Notes: a model not told the origin generated them from the letters alone. A stretch of DNA of 48,647 nt from Paraburkholderia sp. SG-MS1 (GCF_012275575.1 NZ_NPIH01000154.1:1-48647), one strand, 5' to 3'. Shown: positions 1-7,713, numbered from the stretch's first letter. Numbers and translations are program-made.

Positions 1-214
1 GCGTCGGTTTGTCCGAGCCGGGCTCGGGGAAAAACACCTTGATGTGGTCGTCGAACGAAGCGGAGACGAAGTCGTGCAGATCGTCGCCCGTGAAGGTCAC
101 GCGAATCAGGTGTGGGGTCAGCGCGCGCACCTGCTTGACCTGCAGCAAACGGAACTTCAGCGGATGGCGCACACGCTGCACGGTCAGGTCGGGTCGATTG
201 TCATTGCTCAGCAT
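1..214 (-). CDS. Siderophore-interacting protein (ferric reductase), N-terminal part
   Basis: The first 71 codons of a minus-strand gene run off the left edge. The visible protein begins MLSNDNRPDLTVQRVRHPLK and continues with the beta-barrel FAD-binding start of the siderophore-interacting protein family, including an LTPHLIRVTFTGDDL segment and a FDDHIKVFFPEPG stretch. Members such as E. coli YqjH use FAD and NAD(P)H to reduce ferric siderophores in the cytoplasm. It lies 93 bases downstream of a PadR regulator on the same strand. The family call is firm from these motifs; the NAD(P)H-binding half lies outside the window. Confidence 0.88.
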   Translation of the reverse strand, partial: MLSNDNRPDLTVQRVRHPLKFRLLQVKQVRALTPHLIRVTFTGDDLHDFVSASFDDHIKVFFPEPGSDKPT

Positions 215-307
215 GAGGGTGGGGCTCCTGTTGGGTTTGGTTCGCGCGGAGCGGCCGCGCAGAAGCGCTGCTTGCGCGCGGACTCGCAAGCAGCAGACCG
301 CGTGATC

Positions 308-1324
308 TCAGACGGCGGCTTCGCCGCCGCTGCTTTCGCTACCGGCGCCTTCGATTTCTCTTGCCGCACGCATCAGGATCGCGGCGATACGGCGTTGCTC
401 GTCGGCCGGGACGTTGTCACGGCGCAGCAGGGCATGCTTCAGTGTGCGGCGCGCTTCGTTCAGCTCGGGAAGCCAGCCGCCTTCGCTGATGTCGGCGGGT
501 TCTTCGCCGGCCAAGGCGCGGCGCACCGAATCCATCTTGCGGGCGATGTGAGTCAGCTTCGCCAGCATCAATTCGACCCGCTCGCGATTGGCGGCCAGAT
601 AGTCGCGGCCCATGTGCGCCAGTTCGTAGCGCTTGCGGTTGCCTTCGAGTTGCACGGTGACGTAGCCGAGTTCTTCCAGATACGTGAGCGCCGGATAGAC
701 CATGCCGGGGCTCGGACTGTAGAAGCCGTTCGAGCGCATTTCGAGCGCCTTGATCAGTTCATAGCCGTGACTCGGCTGGGCGTCGATCATCGACAGCAAC
801 AACAATTGCAAATCGTCCGAACTGAATTTGCGACCGCGCGGAAAGCCTTCGCCGTCGCCGCCGAAGCCGCCCGGGCCGCCGCCGAAGCGCCCGCCACGAC
901 CACCGCCGCGCGGGTCCTGATGACGGCCGATTGCGTGCCACAGCAGCGCTTGCGGCGAGAGGCGGCGGCCGTGCGGGCCGTGCTCGCGTGCATCGGCGTG
1001 GGGTTCGCGGCGGCCGGGGTGGCCGGCTGTGTGGCCGTGAAACTTGCGTTCACCGCGAGGGCCACGCTCACCGCGTTCACCACGCCGGCCAGCTTCCTCC
1101 CTCGAGAAGTCGTGGCGCTCGCCCCGACCCTGCGCGTTGCTATGCGCATGCCAGTCGCCACGTCCGCCGTGACGGCGTTCGAACCCGGCGCCGCCGCGCT
1201 CGCCTCGCTGCGCCTGATCGCGGATGAACGCATGCCAGAGTTCACGGAACGCCGTACGTTCGGGGCTTGCGTCGAAGCCGCCGGCCGCGCTGCGCGGATG
1301 GGAAAAACGATGTGGATGTCGCAT
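308..1324 (-). CDS. PadR-family regulator with His-rich N-terminal extension (YqjI-like)
   Basis: 338 residues. The first ~167 residues are a low-complexity extension rich in Gly, Arg and His, with about 16 histidines. Residues ~168-250 form a PadR winged helix (LQLLLLSMIDAQPSHGYELI, then GMVYPALTYLEELGYV), followed by a helical dimerisation tail. E. coli YqjI is a PadR protein with a His-rich, nickel-binding N-terminus that represses yqjH; here the likely target is the adjacent siderophore-interacting gene, and self-regulation is expected. The start is supported by GGGAG eight bases upstream of the ATG and by a promoter further out. Unlike E. coli, the two genes are codirectional, not divergent. 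Metal response is inferred from the extension. Confidence 0.88.
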   Translation of the reverse strand: MRHPHRFSHPRSAAGGFDASPERTAFRELWHAFIRDQAQRGERGGAGFERRHGGRGDWHAHSNAQGRGERHDFSREEAGRRGERGERGPRGERKFHGHTAGHPGRREPHADAREHGPHGRRLSPQALLWHAIGRHQDPRGGGRGGRFGGGPGGFGGDGEGFPRGRKFSSDDLQLLLLSMIDAQPSHGYELIKALEMRSNGFYSPSPGMVYPALTYLEELGYVTVQLEGNRKRYELAHMGRDYLAANRERVELMLAKLTHIARKMDSVRRALAGEEPADISEGGWLPELNEARRTLKHALLRRDNVPADEQRRIAAILMRAAREIEGAGSESSGGEAAV

Positions 1325-1354
1325 TCGAGGCGCTCCCGTAGATGTCTAAAGATG

Positions 1355-1380
1355 TATCTTAAGATATATATCTTAAGATA
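1355..1380. promoter_or_regulatory. Perfect 26-bp palindrome, likely PadR operator
   Basis: The segment is a perfect palindrome made of two copies of the 12-base palindrome TATCTTAAGATA joined by two bases. It covers the -10 and spacer of the promoter for the PadR gene, so a bound dimer or pair of dimers would block RNA polymerase. Autoregulation by the PadR protein is inferred from position; the palindrome itself is seen directly. Confidence 0.8.
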
Positions 1381-1389
1381 GTCTGTCAA
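1361..1389 (-). promoter_or_regulatory. Sigma-70 type promoter of the PadR gene
   Basis: On the minus strand there is a perfect -35 TTGACA (1384-1389), a 17-base spacer and a -10 TATCTT (1361-1366). The -10 lies inside the 26-bp palindrome. Transcription would start about 30 bases upstream of the PadR ATG. Confidence 0.75.
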
Positions 1390-1739
1390 ACTTTTTTTGC
1401 CCTTCGGGGGAGACAACAAGAATGCGGCAAACGGAAGACGGCCGTTCAGATACCGTCTGGTCGGCAAACCGGATGGCAATCGCTGCGCCGCGTCGTGGAA
1501 TTTTCGGCCGGCGACTTTGGGCCGATCGCGTGGCCGCCCCGCGATCCGCAGCGCGAACACGCTGCTGGTGACTGGCCCCGCCGCAGGGGGCAGCGGTGGC
1601 GCTGCGCTTGCGCGCCGGCGAGCCACAGCGGCGCATCGTGCCGTGTACCCCGGTCGGCCGGCACGGCCTCGCGCTTTATCCTGACCGTGTATCCGCGGCT
1701 GCATCCTGTATGACGTTCGGTAGCCCGGCCTCCGCAATC
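1390..1739. other. Intergenic stretch, no gene seen
   Basis: Open frames exist on both strands here, but none has a ribosome binding site, recognisable protein features or clear codon bias. A T-run followed by a GC hairpin at ~1391-1407 is in the wrong order for a terminator on either strand. Confidence 0.5.
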
Positions 1740-1771
1740 GTCAGGTGGCGGCGAAATGACCGCCACCTGAC
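1740..1771. terminator. Hairpin at the end of the first small heat-shock operon
   Basis: GTCAGGTGGCGG (1740-1751) and its exact complement (1760-1771) form a 12-bp stem with an 8-base loop. It starts 29 bases beyond the stop of the downstream Hsp20 gene. The T-rich side (TTCTTTT) is on the plus-strand flank, so it is a weak match to a minus-strand intrinsic terminator and may act in either direction or as a 3' stability element. Confidence 0.6.
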
Positions 1772-1800
1772 TTCTTTTCGTTGCTATCCGCGTGCCGGCT

Positions 1801-2208
1801 TCAGCTTGTACGCACTTCGATCCGACGCGGCCGCGCTTCGTCGCGGCGCGGTATCGTCAGCTTCATCACGCCGTCCTTGAGGTTTGCATCGATTTTCGAT
1901 GCGTCGAAGTCGGCCCCGAGAGAGAACGCCCGCGCGAAGTGAGGCTGACGGATCTCCGCGTGCCGCACGCGCAGCCCCGCCGGCGTGGGTACCACCGCCT
2001 CGGCCTCAATGTACAGGTTGCCATCGTGTACCTGCACTTCGAGCCGGTCCCTTGTGACTCCGGGCAAATCTGCCCATAGGGTGACGCCCTGGCTATCCTC
2101 GAAGATGTCCACGGGCGGCGTCAGCGTGATCCGGCGTTGAGACTGCTCGTCTTCGCGGCGGGCCACCGCCGTTTCATCTCTCGTGGCAAGTTCTGTCGTG
2201 TCGTTCAT
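1801..2208 (-). CDS. Small heat-shock protein, Hsp20/alpha-crystallin family (second gene of operon)
   Basis: 135 residues, typical for bacterial Hsp20. An alpha-crystallin domain spans residues ~27-120: PPVDIFEDSQGVTLWADLPG opens it, HDGNLYIEAEA follows, and the conserved FSLGADFD / LKDGVMKLTIPR region closes it, ending in a short C-terminal tail (RRIEV) with an I-x-V-like anchor. Small heat-shock proteins hold unfolding proteins in a refoldable state. A strong site (GAGGAGG, 5 bases before ATG) fixes the start. The gene lies 28 bases after the 146-residue Hsp20 gene, so the two are almost certainly cotranscribed, and it is a close paralogue of the gene at 9021-9428. Confidence 0.95.
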   Translation of the reverse strand: MNDTTELATRDETAVARREDEQSQRRITLTPPVDIFEDSQGVTLWADLPGVTRDRLEVQVHDGNLYIEAEAVVPTPAGLRVRHAEIRQPHFARAFSLGADFDASKIDANLKDGVMKLTIPRRDEARPRRIEVRTS

Positions 2209-2236
2209 GATGTCCTCCTCAGTTCTGCGAAGGGTT

Positions 2237-2677
2237 TTATTGCACGGTGACGGCCCGCGGCTTTGACGTCTCCCGCTTGCCGATGCTCACGGTCAGGCAG
2301 CCGTTGCTGTACTGCGCAGTGACCTTGTCGGGGTCGGCGTGCTGCGGCAGTTCGATGACGCGCCGGAAAGCGCCGACGAACCGCTCCTGCGCATAGGTAC
2401 GCACGTCTTCTTTGGCTTCCGGGCGCGCCGGCCCGCGTTCCCCGCTGATGCTCAGCAGCCCCTTGTCGATCGATACATCGAGGTTTGCGGGATCGACACC
2501 CGGAGCGAACGCGACGACCTCGATCGAGTCGTCGGTCGAGCCAATGTTGACCTGCGGGAACGCGCCGGAGCGCCCGGAACGGATGTTGGCCGGGAAACCG
2601 CCGAAGAGGCTCGCCACCTGCCGCTGCAGACGGTCGAGCTCGCTGAACAGGTCGGTTCCGAAGTAGAGATCGCTCAT
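2237..2677 (-). CDS. Small heat-shock protein, Hsp20 family (first gene of operon)
   Basis: 146 residues starting MSDLYFGTDLFSELDRLQRQ. The alpha-crystallin domain includes IEVVAFAPGVDPANLDVSID, KGLLSISGER, an ERFVGAFRRVIELP strand and a final NGCLTVSIGKRE. An upstream in-frame extension is open but starts in the leader; the start used here follows AAAGGAGG with 8 bases spacing and matches the start of the 146-residue paralogue at 9441-9881. It precedes a second Hsp20 gene, so class-different partners may co-assemble, as with IbpA/IbpB. A heat-shock-like promoter lies 135 bases upstream. Confidence 0.95.
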   Translation of the reverse strand: MSDLYFGTDLFSELDRLQRQVASLFGGFPANIRSGRSGAFPQVNIGSTDDSIEVVAFAPGVDPANLDVSIDKGLLSISGERGPARPEAKEDVRTYAQERFVGAFRRVIELPQHADPDKVTAQYSNGCLTVSIGKRETSKPRAVTVQ

Positions 2678-2811
2678 GGTCATTTCCTCCTTTAAACCAG
2701 CAGGAAGACGAACCGGCCTACGCGCTCCAGTCCGTCTGCCGTGCTGCGAGCAAACAAATCGAAACACGCAGCGCGCCAGACTGCTGGCGCGTCTGCCTGA
2801 GCGAAATCAGG

Positions 2812-2837
2812 ATAGTATCCCGCGCGCAAATTTCAAG
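2812..2837 (-). promoter_or_regulatory. Heat-shock (RpoH-type) promoter of the first Hsp20 operon
   Basis: On the minus strand CTTGAAA (2831-2837) is followed after 13 bases by TACTAT (2812-2817). CTTGAAA is the classical sigma-32 -35 element, and 13 bases is too short for sigma-70. The same two elements with the same 13-base spacing precede the second Hsp20 operon. The -10 departs from the E. coli CCCCATNT consensus. Confidence 0.75.
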
Positions 2838-2920
2838 GGCGAATCGCGACTTTATGCTCTTGAATTCGGGCGGCCGCATCTTATCTTGACGACGCCCCTA
2901 ACTGACCATGCGAGGACACC

Positions 2921-3304
2921 ATGGAATTCGAATACGATTGGCTGACCCTTGGCCGGCATCGGATCAGGTTGCGTTCAACAAAGGGTTTCCCGACCGAGAC
3001 CCTGCGCACGGCCGTCGAGGTCATCCGGCTGGCGATCGACAGCAACATGAGCGCACGTGCGCGGCTGGTCGAGGTGGTATTCCGGCAGGAATCCGCTTAT
3101 GAGATCGCTGTCGGCACCACGTTCGCCGAGGACCGGCTATGCGCACGGCACATCGGAGCGGCAATCGCGACGGTCCTGGGTCTGCAGCCCGAGCAGATCA
3201 ATATTTTCGTGACGGTGGTCACGCAGGAAGAGGTCGATCTGCACTTCGGTGTCTACGAGCGGATGTTGGCCGAAAAGCTTGGCGTGGTGCCACCGATCCA
3301 GTAA
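2921..3304 (+). CDS. Hypothetical 127-residue protein
   Basis: Not recognised. The ATG has GAGGA five bases upstream, and the frame shows GC-ending codons throughout. The protein is soluble, without signal peptide or membrane segment, and appears alpha/beta (LRTAVEVIRLAIDSNM, then INIFVTVVTQEEVDLHFGVY). It is divergent from the first Hsp20 operon, with about 240 bases between the starts, and a CTTGAAT motif (2859-2865) sits upstream on its own strand. A stress-related role is only a guess from context. Confidence 0.7.
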   Translation: MEFEYDWLTLGRHRIRLRSTKGFPTETLRTAVEVIRLAIDSNMSARARLVEVVFRQESAYEIAVGTTFAEDRLCARHIGAAIATVLGLQPEQINIFVTVVTQEEVDLHFGVYERMLAEKLGVVPPIQ

Positions 3305-3468
3305 CCGTTGAGGCGGGCCTGGACAAACTTGACGGCAGGTCCAGCGCTATCCGAGTCTGTGCCCGCAGCCTCCTTCTCGACGGTTTCGAAGAAACATCAG
3401 CTCAGCGCCAGCCAATTTTCCAGCTTACGGTCCGCGGTGCACCACGCTCGGAGCGGACTTGAAGCGGG

Positions 3469-3495
3469 AAAAAAGCCGCCCTTGGGCAGGGCGGC
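3469..3495 (-). terminator. Strong intrinsic terminator, minus strand
   Basis: Read on the minus strand, GCCGCCC, a 7-base loop and GGGCGGC are followed directly by six T. This is a textbook rho-independent terminator. It lies 62 bases beyond the stop of a coding-like but start-less frame (3557-3727), which argues that a real minus-strand transcript once ended, or still ends, here. Confidence 0.8.
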
Positions 3496-3556
3496 AACTT
3501 CAACACCTGAAGGTCCCCGGAGGGACAATCCGGTCGAGCAAGGGGCATACCGCCGT

Positions 3557-3727
3557 TCAAGTCCAGGCCTCTGCCGCGCGCTCTGCCATTTCCGACAGTT
3601 GACCGCTGGTATGCGGCCGGTCCGGCGCAATGCCGGAAAGCGCTCTGGCGAGCGCATCGACGTGGTTCTCAAGCGTCGTATCGCACGCACGTTTTCGTCG
3701 TGCGATGGCGACACTGCGCTGGCTGCC
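3557..3727 (-). pseudogene. Small coding remnant without start codon
   Basis: Minus-strand frame of 56 codons bounded by two stops, with a protein-like sequence: LENHVDALARALSGIAPDR, then SGQLSEMAERAAEAWT. Codons are GC-ending and amphipathic helices are evident. No ATG, GTG or TTG occurs before the penultimate helix, so the 5' end has probably been shifted by an indel upstream of ~3690. The intact terminator 62 bases downstream supports a former gene. Family not recognised. Confidence 0.45.
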
Positions 3728-4141
3728 TCATGTGGTTTGCGGTGGCTGCGAACCGACACAACGCGGCTCGTCTCTTCCGGACGGGACCGAGGAGACCGTT
3801 TGGCGTCCACGGCGATTATGGAAGGTACGGCAATCGGTGGGGGGCGAGCTCGAGGCGGGTATGTGCCCAGGGCTTTTCGTCGGCATCTCTCCCCGTCGGC
3901 AATCCCTCTCAATGGCTGCGCATCGTCACTCCCGGGGGATTGAGCGTACACGAGGGATGCATGCAATCACGACCGTCGTCGGTTGAAATGCATAAGTTAC
4001 GACTCTTACACGGCGAAATTACACGGCGTCGCTGTGCTCCCTGTCTGGGGTGAACTGACAAGCGGACCAACACCGGTGCAAGCTTTCCCGGGTGCAGATG
4101 GCATTTTTTTCGGTGACGAGGTGTACCACGTTAGCTGGGAT
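3728..4141. other. Intergenic stretch, no gene seen
   Basis: Overlapping open frames occur on both strands but none has a ribosome binding site or a protein-like composition. The strongest structure nearby is the terminator at 3469-3495. Confidence 0.4.
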
Positions 4142-4411
4142 TTACGATATCAGGTCGAGGGGCGAGACATACACGGTGTCGACCCCGTAGATATCTGCGA
4201 CGCAGTAGGCCAACTGCGATACCGCGCCTGCCGATCGGGCATATAGCCGATACCTCGTTTCCAGCAGATTGATGCATTGCGCGGTCAGAACGCAGACGCG
4301 GTCGGCTCGCCGGATCAGGCGATCGGCTTGCGCGCCTGCCGATGGCGATGTGCATTTCACCGTGAGGCCAATCATCAAGGCGAACCGGTCTGCGTCAGGT
4401 TCTGTCGTCAT
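4142..4411 (-). CDS. Hypothetical 89-residue protein
   Basis: Not recognised. The frame reads MTTEPDADRFALMIGLTVKC and continues with evenly mixed, soluble sequence (RADRVCVLTAQCINLLETRY, VSQLAYCVADIYGVDTVYV). The ATG at 4411 has GGTGAG just upstream; a further in-frame ATG at 4423 lacks a binding site. Composition looks more coding-like than neighbouring frames, but the surroundings are eroded, so it could be a remnant. Five cysteines in 89 residues is high for a cytoplasmic protein of this organism type. Confidence 0.45.
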   Translation of the reverse strand: MTTEPDADRFALMIGLTVKCTSPSAGAQADRLIRRADRVCVLTAQCINLLETRYRLYARSAGAVSQLAYCVADIYGVDTVYVSPLDLIS

Positions 4412-4540
4412 GAGGCTCACCATTTATCGCATGCCAGCGCCACGCATCCGTCCTGCCGCCAGGGATTGGCGTATGTGCCGGGTCCTACGCATACACCTTG
4501 AACTTTTGTACGCAACGACCATTCCGTGCGTGAATCTTGA

Positions 4541-4729
4541 AGCGTCGTACAGTTTTTCATCGCGTTCGATTCGCTGCGCGAACGGGAGGCATGGCGCAAT
4601 GACTATTCGCTGTCCCGCGATGAGATCGCGAAAACGTACCCGGCGATCTTCCACGATTCAACACCGTATGTGGCAACCCGGCGGACTTCACCTTTCCCTG
4701 TCGGCCTGCGAACGCCAGTGGAAGAGTGA
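4541..4729 (+). pseudogene. Coding-like fragment, start missing
   Basis: A plus-strand frame opening after a TGA at 4538-4540 reads FIAFDSLREREAWRNDYSLS, RDEIAKTYPAIFHDSTPYVA and ends RTSPFPVGLRTPVEE. Codon use and residue mix are strongly protein-like, but no standard start codon occurs until a late GTG. Its TGA overlaps the GTG of the next frame (4726), as in translationally coupled genes. It is probably the 3' end of a gene whose 5' part has been lost. Family not recognised. Confidence 0.4.
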
Positions 4730-5016
4730 AGAGCGGAAAGGCTGAGTTCTTCGTGCCGAACGCTCTCGGCGAAGACCCGGATATGCCCGAAGGCGAACCT
4801 GGCACTGCGCCTCATGACGCTGCGCACCGACAGCCAGTCAACACGAAGATCTACGGACTCGACGATCGCTTCAGCGGCGTGCAGGGATCGAGGATGGTTC
4901 TGTTCGTCGGCGAAGATGACATGCGCCCACGGGCTCGGCGAACGCGACGGGGTCACGCTGCAGACAAAAAGCCGACGGCGCCGTGCAGAGGCCTCCCCGA
5001 TTCAGTCGTCTCTTGA
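4726..5016 (+). CDS. Hypothetical 96-residue protein
   Basis: Begins at a GTG that overlaps the stop of the preceding coding-like frame (GTGA). The first 65 residues look natural: VKSGKAEFFVPNALGEDPDM, then NTKIYGLDDRFSGVQGSRMV and LFVGEDDM. The last 30 residues become Arg-rich and may be read-through of a shifted frame. It converges on the hemerythrin gene and overlaps its end by 15 bases. Not recognised, and moderately likely to be a degraded gene. Confidence 0.35.
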   Translation: MKSGKAEFFVPNALGEDPDMPEGEPGTAPHDAAHRQPVNTKIYGLDDRFSGVQGSRMVLFVGEDDMRPRARRTRRGHAADKKPTAPCRGLPDSVVS

Positions 5017-5601
5017 ATGATCCCATTGGCGTCGGTGCGACTTCGGAAGGCAATACCTGACGGCAAGAACCAGCGCGGAGCCGAGTAGAAACGTCGCGAC
5101 GGGAAACGTGCCGGCGGTATTGACAGCAATTTCGGCCGGACGCTCTTTGAGCAACTGAAGCCGACGCTGCGTCATTGTTGTGCCAAGAGAGCGCAGCTCG
5201 GTCGCGAGAGCGCGCTCGGCGGCCGGCAGCAGTATCGTTTCCTCGTCCGCGACGTGATGGATGACTTCCCGCATTAGCTGCTGGAAAAGGCCATCGTAAG
5301 CGGCATTCTCTGGTCCCATGCCGCGCAGCCTCGCGATTGTGGCCCGCATCTCGTCATGTTCGGGCCGGCTCTTGACTAGCGTTGGGTCATCAGGGAGGGC
5401 CGTGGCGAGCGCCGGGTAGAAGATTTCTTCTTCCAGTTGCGCGTGGATTTCCAGCGCGTCGCATGTCGAATTGACGATGGCGCGCTTGCGCCACCACGAG
5501 CTATCGGCGTGGTAGCGATGAAAAGCTGCAAGTACATGCATGTGATCCAGCCGGATCATTGATGTAACGGTTGGAGACATTGATGAATGACGTTCAGGCA
5601 T
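5002..5601 (-). CDS. Hemerythrin-domain protein with C-terminal hydrophobic tail
   Basis: 199 residues. The hemerythrin/HHE four-helix bundle shows likely di-iron ligands: RLDHMHVLAAFH (H20/H22), EIHAQLEEEIFYP (H53, E57), SRPEHDEM (H82) and REVIHHVADEETILLP (H115/H116, D119, E120). Such proteins bind O2 or NO or act as iron-dependent stress sensors. After the domain, residues ~165-187 (FPVATFLLGSALVLAV) form a probable membrane anchor, unusual for a small HHE protein. The start at 5601 is chosen because GGAGG lies 5 bases upstream; the frame is open for 55 further codons. The gene is divergent from the FNT channel gene. Confidence 0.85.
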   Translation of the reverse strand: MPERHSSMSPTVTSMIRLDHMHVLAAFHRYHADSSWWRKRAIVNSTCDALEIHAQLEEEIFYPALATALPDDPTLVKSRPEHDEMRATIARLRGMGPENAAYDGLFQQLMREVIHHVADEETILLPAAERALATELRSLGTTMTQRRLQLLKERPAEIAVNTAGTFPVATFLLGSALVLAVRYCLPKSHRRQWDHSRDD

Positions 5602-5764
5602 TGGATCCTCCGCAACTGGCATTCTGATGAGATACACGAATGAGGTGCTACATTGCCTCGGCGTTGACTCGTTGCGAGCAGAGGGCATGCCCGGGTAGAA
5701 GGCGAGCAGGCACGCTTCATGTTGCGTCTGCTGAAGACGCAGCCAGGCCGGTGAGGTCACTTCC

Positions 5765-6679
5765 ATGTCGCGAGAGCAACTCGATGCACAAAGTTCTGAA
5801 AGTAGCCGCGCGTCGGCGGATGCGCTGTCGCCCGCGCATGCGGCGGACGCGGGCGCCGACTCACCGCATCTGAACGAGGGTCAACAGGATCAGGCGGCAA
5901 GTCATGCGTCGCCGCATGCATTGGTATTGCACGAAATAGTCCGGGAAGAAGGCGAAGCGGCGCTAGAGCGGACCGTGGGCGCGTTGATGTGGTCATCGCT
6001 GGCGGCCGGGTTGTCGATGGGATTTTCGTTTCTCACGCAAGCCATCCTGGAAGCGGGGCTTCCCGACACGCCGTCGCGCCACCTGGTTGCCAGTTTCGGT
6101 TACACCGTTGGCTTCGTGCTGGTGATAATGGGGCGCCAGCAGCTGTTCACGGAAAGTACGTTGACCGTGGTGCTTCCCGTGCTGACAAGACGCGACACGC
6201 CGACCTTGCTCAAAGCTTTACGCTTGTGGGTCATTGTCCTGCTCTGCAATCTTGTAAGTACCTGGATATTCGCCGCGATGCTACACATCCCCGGGGTGTT
6301 TTCGGCTGACGTGGTCGAGGCGTTGCGTCATGTCGCCGGCATGGCCGTGGGATCGCAGACGCCCGGTCCGACGTTCGTCCGCTCGATCCTCGCGGGGTGG
6401 CTGATCGCGCTCATGGTGTGGTTACTGCCGAGCGCGCGGTCCGGCCGTCTGCTGACCGTGGTGCTGATCACGTACGTCGTGGCGCTGGCTCGCCTGTCGC
6501 ATATCATCGCGGGATCGACCGAAGTCGCGTACGCCTGTCTCGCTGGCGACGCGTCGGCGTACGACTACTTTGCGTACTTCCTCCTGCCGACGCTGGCGGG
6601 CAATGTCATCGGTGGAACGTCACTGGTCGCGTTGCTCAACCATGCAGCGATTGCACCTGAGATCAATAACAACCGGTGA
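5765..6679 (+). CDS. Formate/nitrite transporter (FNT) family membrane protein, YfdC-like
   Basis: 304 residues. A ~55-residue hydrophilic, Ala/His-rich N-terminus is followed by six membrane segments (for example LMWSSLAAGLSMGFSFLTQ, FGYTVGFVLVIMGRQQLFTE, LRLWVIVLLCNLVSTWIFA and LLPTLAGNVIGGTSLVALLN). The GRQQLFTEST and GNVIGGT motifs are typical of the FNT fold. The family forms pentameric channels for small monovalent anions; the YfdC branch has no firmly known substrate. GAGG lies 8 bases before the ATG. The divergent hemerythrin neighbour hints at nitrogen-oxide or oxygen stress, which is inference. Confidence 0.9.
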   Translation: MSREQLDAQSSESSRASADALSPAHAADAGADSPHLNEGQQDQAASHASPHALVLHEIVREEGEAALERTVGALMWSSLAAGLSMGFSFLTQAILEAGLPDTPSRHLVASFGYTVGFVLVIMGRQQLFTESTLTVVLPVLTRRDTPTLLKALRLWVIVLLCNLVSTWIFAAMLHIPGVFSADVVEALRHVAGMAVGSQTPGPTFVRSILAGWLIALMVWLLPSARSGRLLTVVLITYVVALARLSHIIAGSTEVAYACLAGDASAYDYFAYFLLPTLAGNVIGGTSLVALLNHAAIAPEINNNR

Positions 6680-6916
6680 AATGACAACGCGACAGGGCTC
6701 CAGGCGTCGTTGCGGTGGCGTCCGAAAAGCCGTGGGATCACCGGACGTTCGCTGCCTTTCTTTCCGGGATCACGCGCGTTCGGCACCACGCTGGGTGACT
6801 ACGTCACTGCCTATGCGCTGCCCCAACGAATTGGCGCACCGCGCAGATCCCATGGCGAGGCGCGGACGGCCCGTCCTGTGCACGGGCAGGCGGCTAAGCA
6901 GCCTTACGCATGCGGA

Positions 6917-7069
6917 TTACTGGCTTGCGGCGGATGCCGAGCTGCTGGCCGCAGAATCCGCATTAGCCCCGCCGGCCGCCTTGCCGGCTGGTTTGCAAGC
7001 CGCGCACATGGCGACCACAGCCATCATCAATGCGCACGCGCGAAGCCGGGAGTTGAGGGTACGTTTCAT
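6917..7069 (-). CDS. Small lipoprotein, 50 residues
   Basis: MKRTLNSRLRACALMMAVVA is a lipoprotein signal peptide ending in the lipobox MCAAC (cleavage before the cysteine near residue 23). The mature part is only ~28 residues, Ala/Ser/Gly-rich (GKAAGGANADSAASSS). AGGAG lies 5 bases before the ATG. Entericidin-like or spacer lipoproteins have this size, but no family can be named. Confidence 0.6.
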   Translation of the reverse strand: MKRTLNSRLRACALMMAVVAMCAACKPAGKAAGGANADSAASSSASAASQ

Positions 7070-7291
7070 TGCATCTCCTGCGACTGAAGGTAAAGGCCTT
7101 ATGCGGCGCGGCGATTGTGTGAGGAGTCGAGCCGCCCAGTGGACTGCCGGGATGAGCTCGCGAACGAGTCGCACCACTGACCGGTTCGCGAGCTTCAACA
7201 CGGGGTAACACGCGGTGCTTGCCAGTACGCGAGTGCTGAACCGCGCGTGCGGCGGTTTGACAACTGGTCTCACGCGGGGTGCGCCGTTGCA

Positions 7292-7507
7292 TCACGCCTT
7301 GTCGCCGCCTTCCGCGTTGCCGGGTTTTGACGAATCGGTTTCCGCAAGATCGCTCTCACGGACGTTGGCTTCGCGCACGGTCGTGCCTTCGTCGTCCGTC
7401 TCCGATACGTCCGTCTTGAACGTGCCTTGTTCGTCCGGCTGGTCTGCCTGGTCTGACTCGTCTGTCTGCGATGCGTCGTCGGCAGGTTTCTGCGATTGGG
7501 TGGTCAT
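7292..7507 (-). CDS. Acidic hypothetical protein, 71 residues
   Basis: Highly acidic, almost free of aromatic and hydrophobic residues: MTTQSQKPADDASQTDESDQ followed by repeated Glu/Asp/Thr segments (FKTDVSETDDEGTTVREANV). It is predicted to be disordered. AAGGAG with 6 bases spacing precedes the ATG, a strong start. Similar short acidic proteins occur among Burkholderiaceae stress clusters, but no function is known. Confidence 0.65.
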   Translation of the reverse strand: MTTQSQKPADDASQTDESDQADQPDEQGTFKTDVSETDDEGTTVREANVRESDLAETDSSKPGNAEGGDKA

Positions 7508-7713
7508 GGGAAACTCCTTGAGGGGGAAAGATGCACCTCACTCCCAGCAACCATTAGGCCCACTCCCATTCACTCATATGCGCAGGCGGTGCGCTGCAGT
7601 CGTCATCAGCCCGCGCCAACGAGCCGCCCCGGAGCAATCGCCGAATAGCCGCGCTCCTGGAACGACGGATGCTGCGCAACTGCTGGCCAGGCGGTTATCT
7701 ATGGGAGGTTCAA

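Noticed and set aside
44..1381. 445-residue open frame on the plus strand
   Set aside because: It is the complement of the PadR gene; composition is Ala/Arg-rich without any family motif, and the PadR frame has clear domains, a ribosome binding site and a promoter.
1391..1407. T-run beside a GC hairpin, looks like a terminator
   Set aside because: The T-run precedes the stem on the plus strand and is an A-run after the stem on the minus strand, so it is the wrong order for both.
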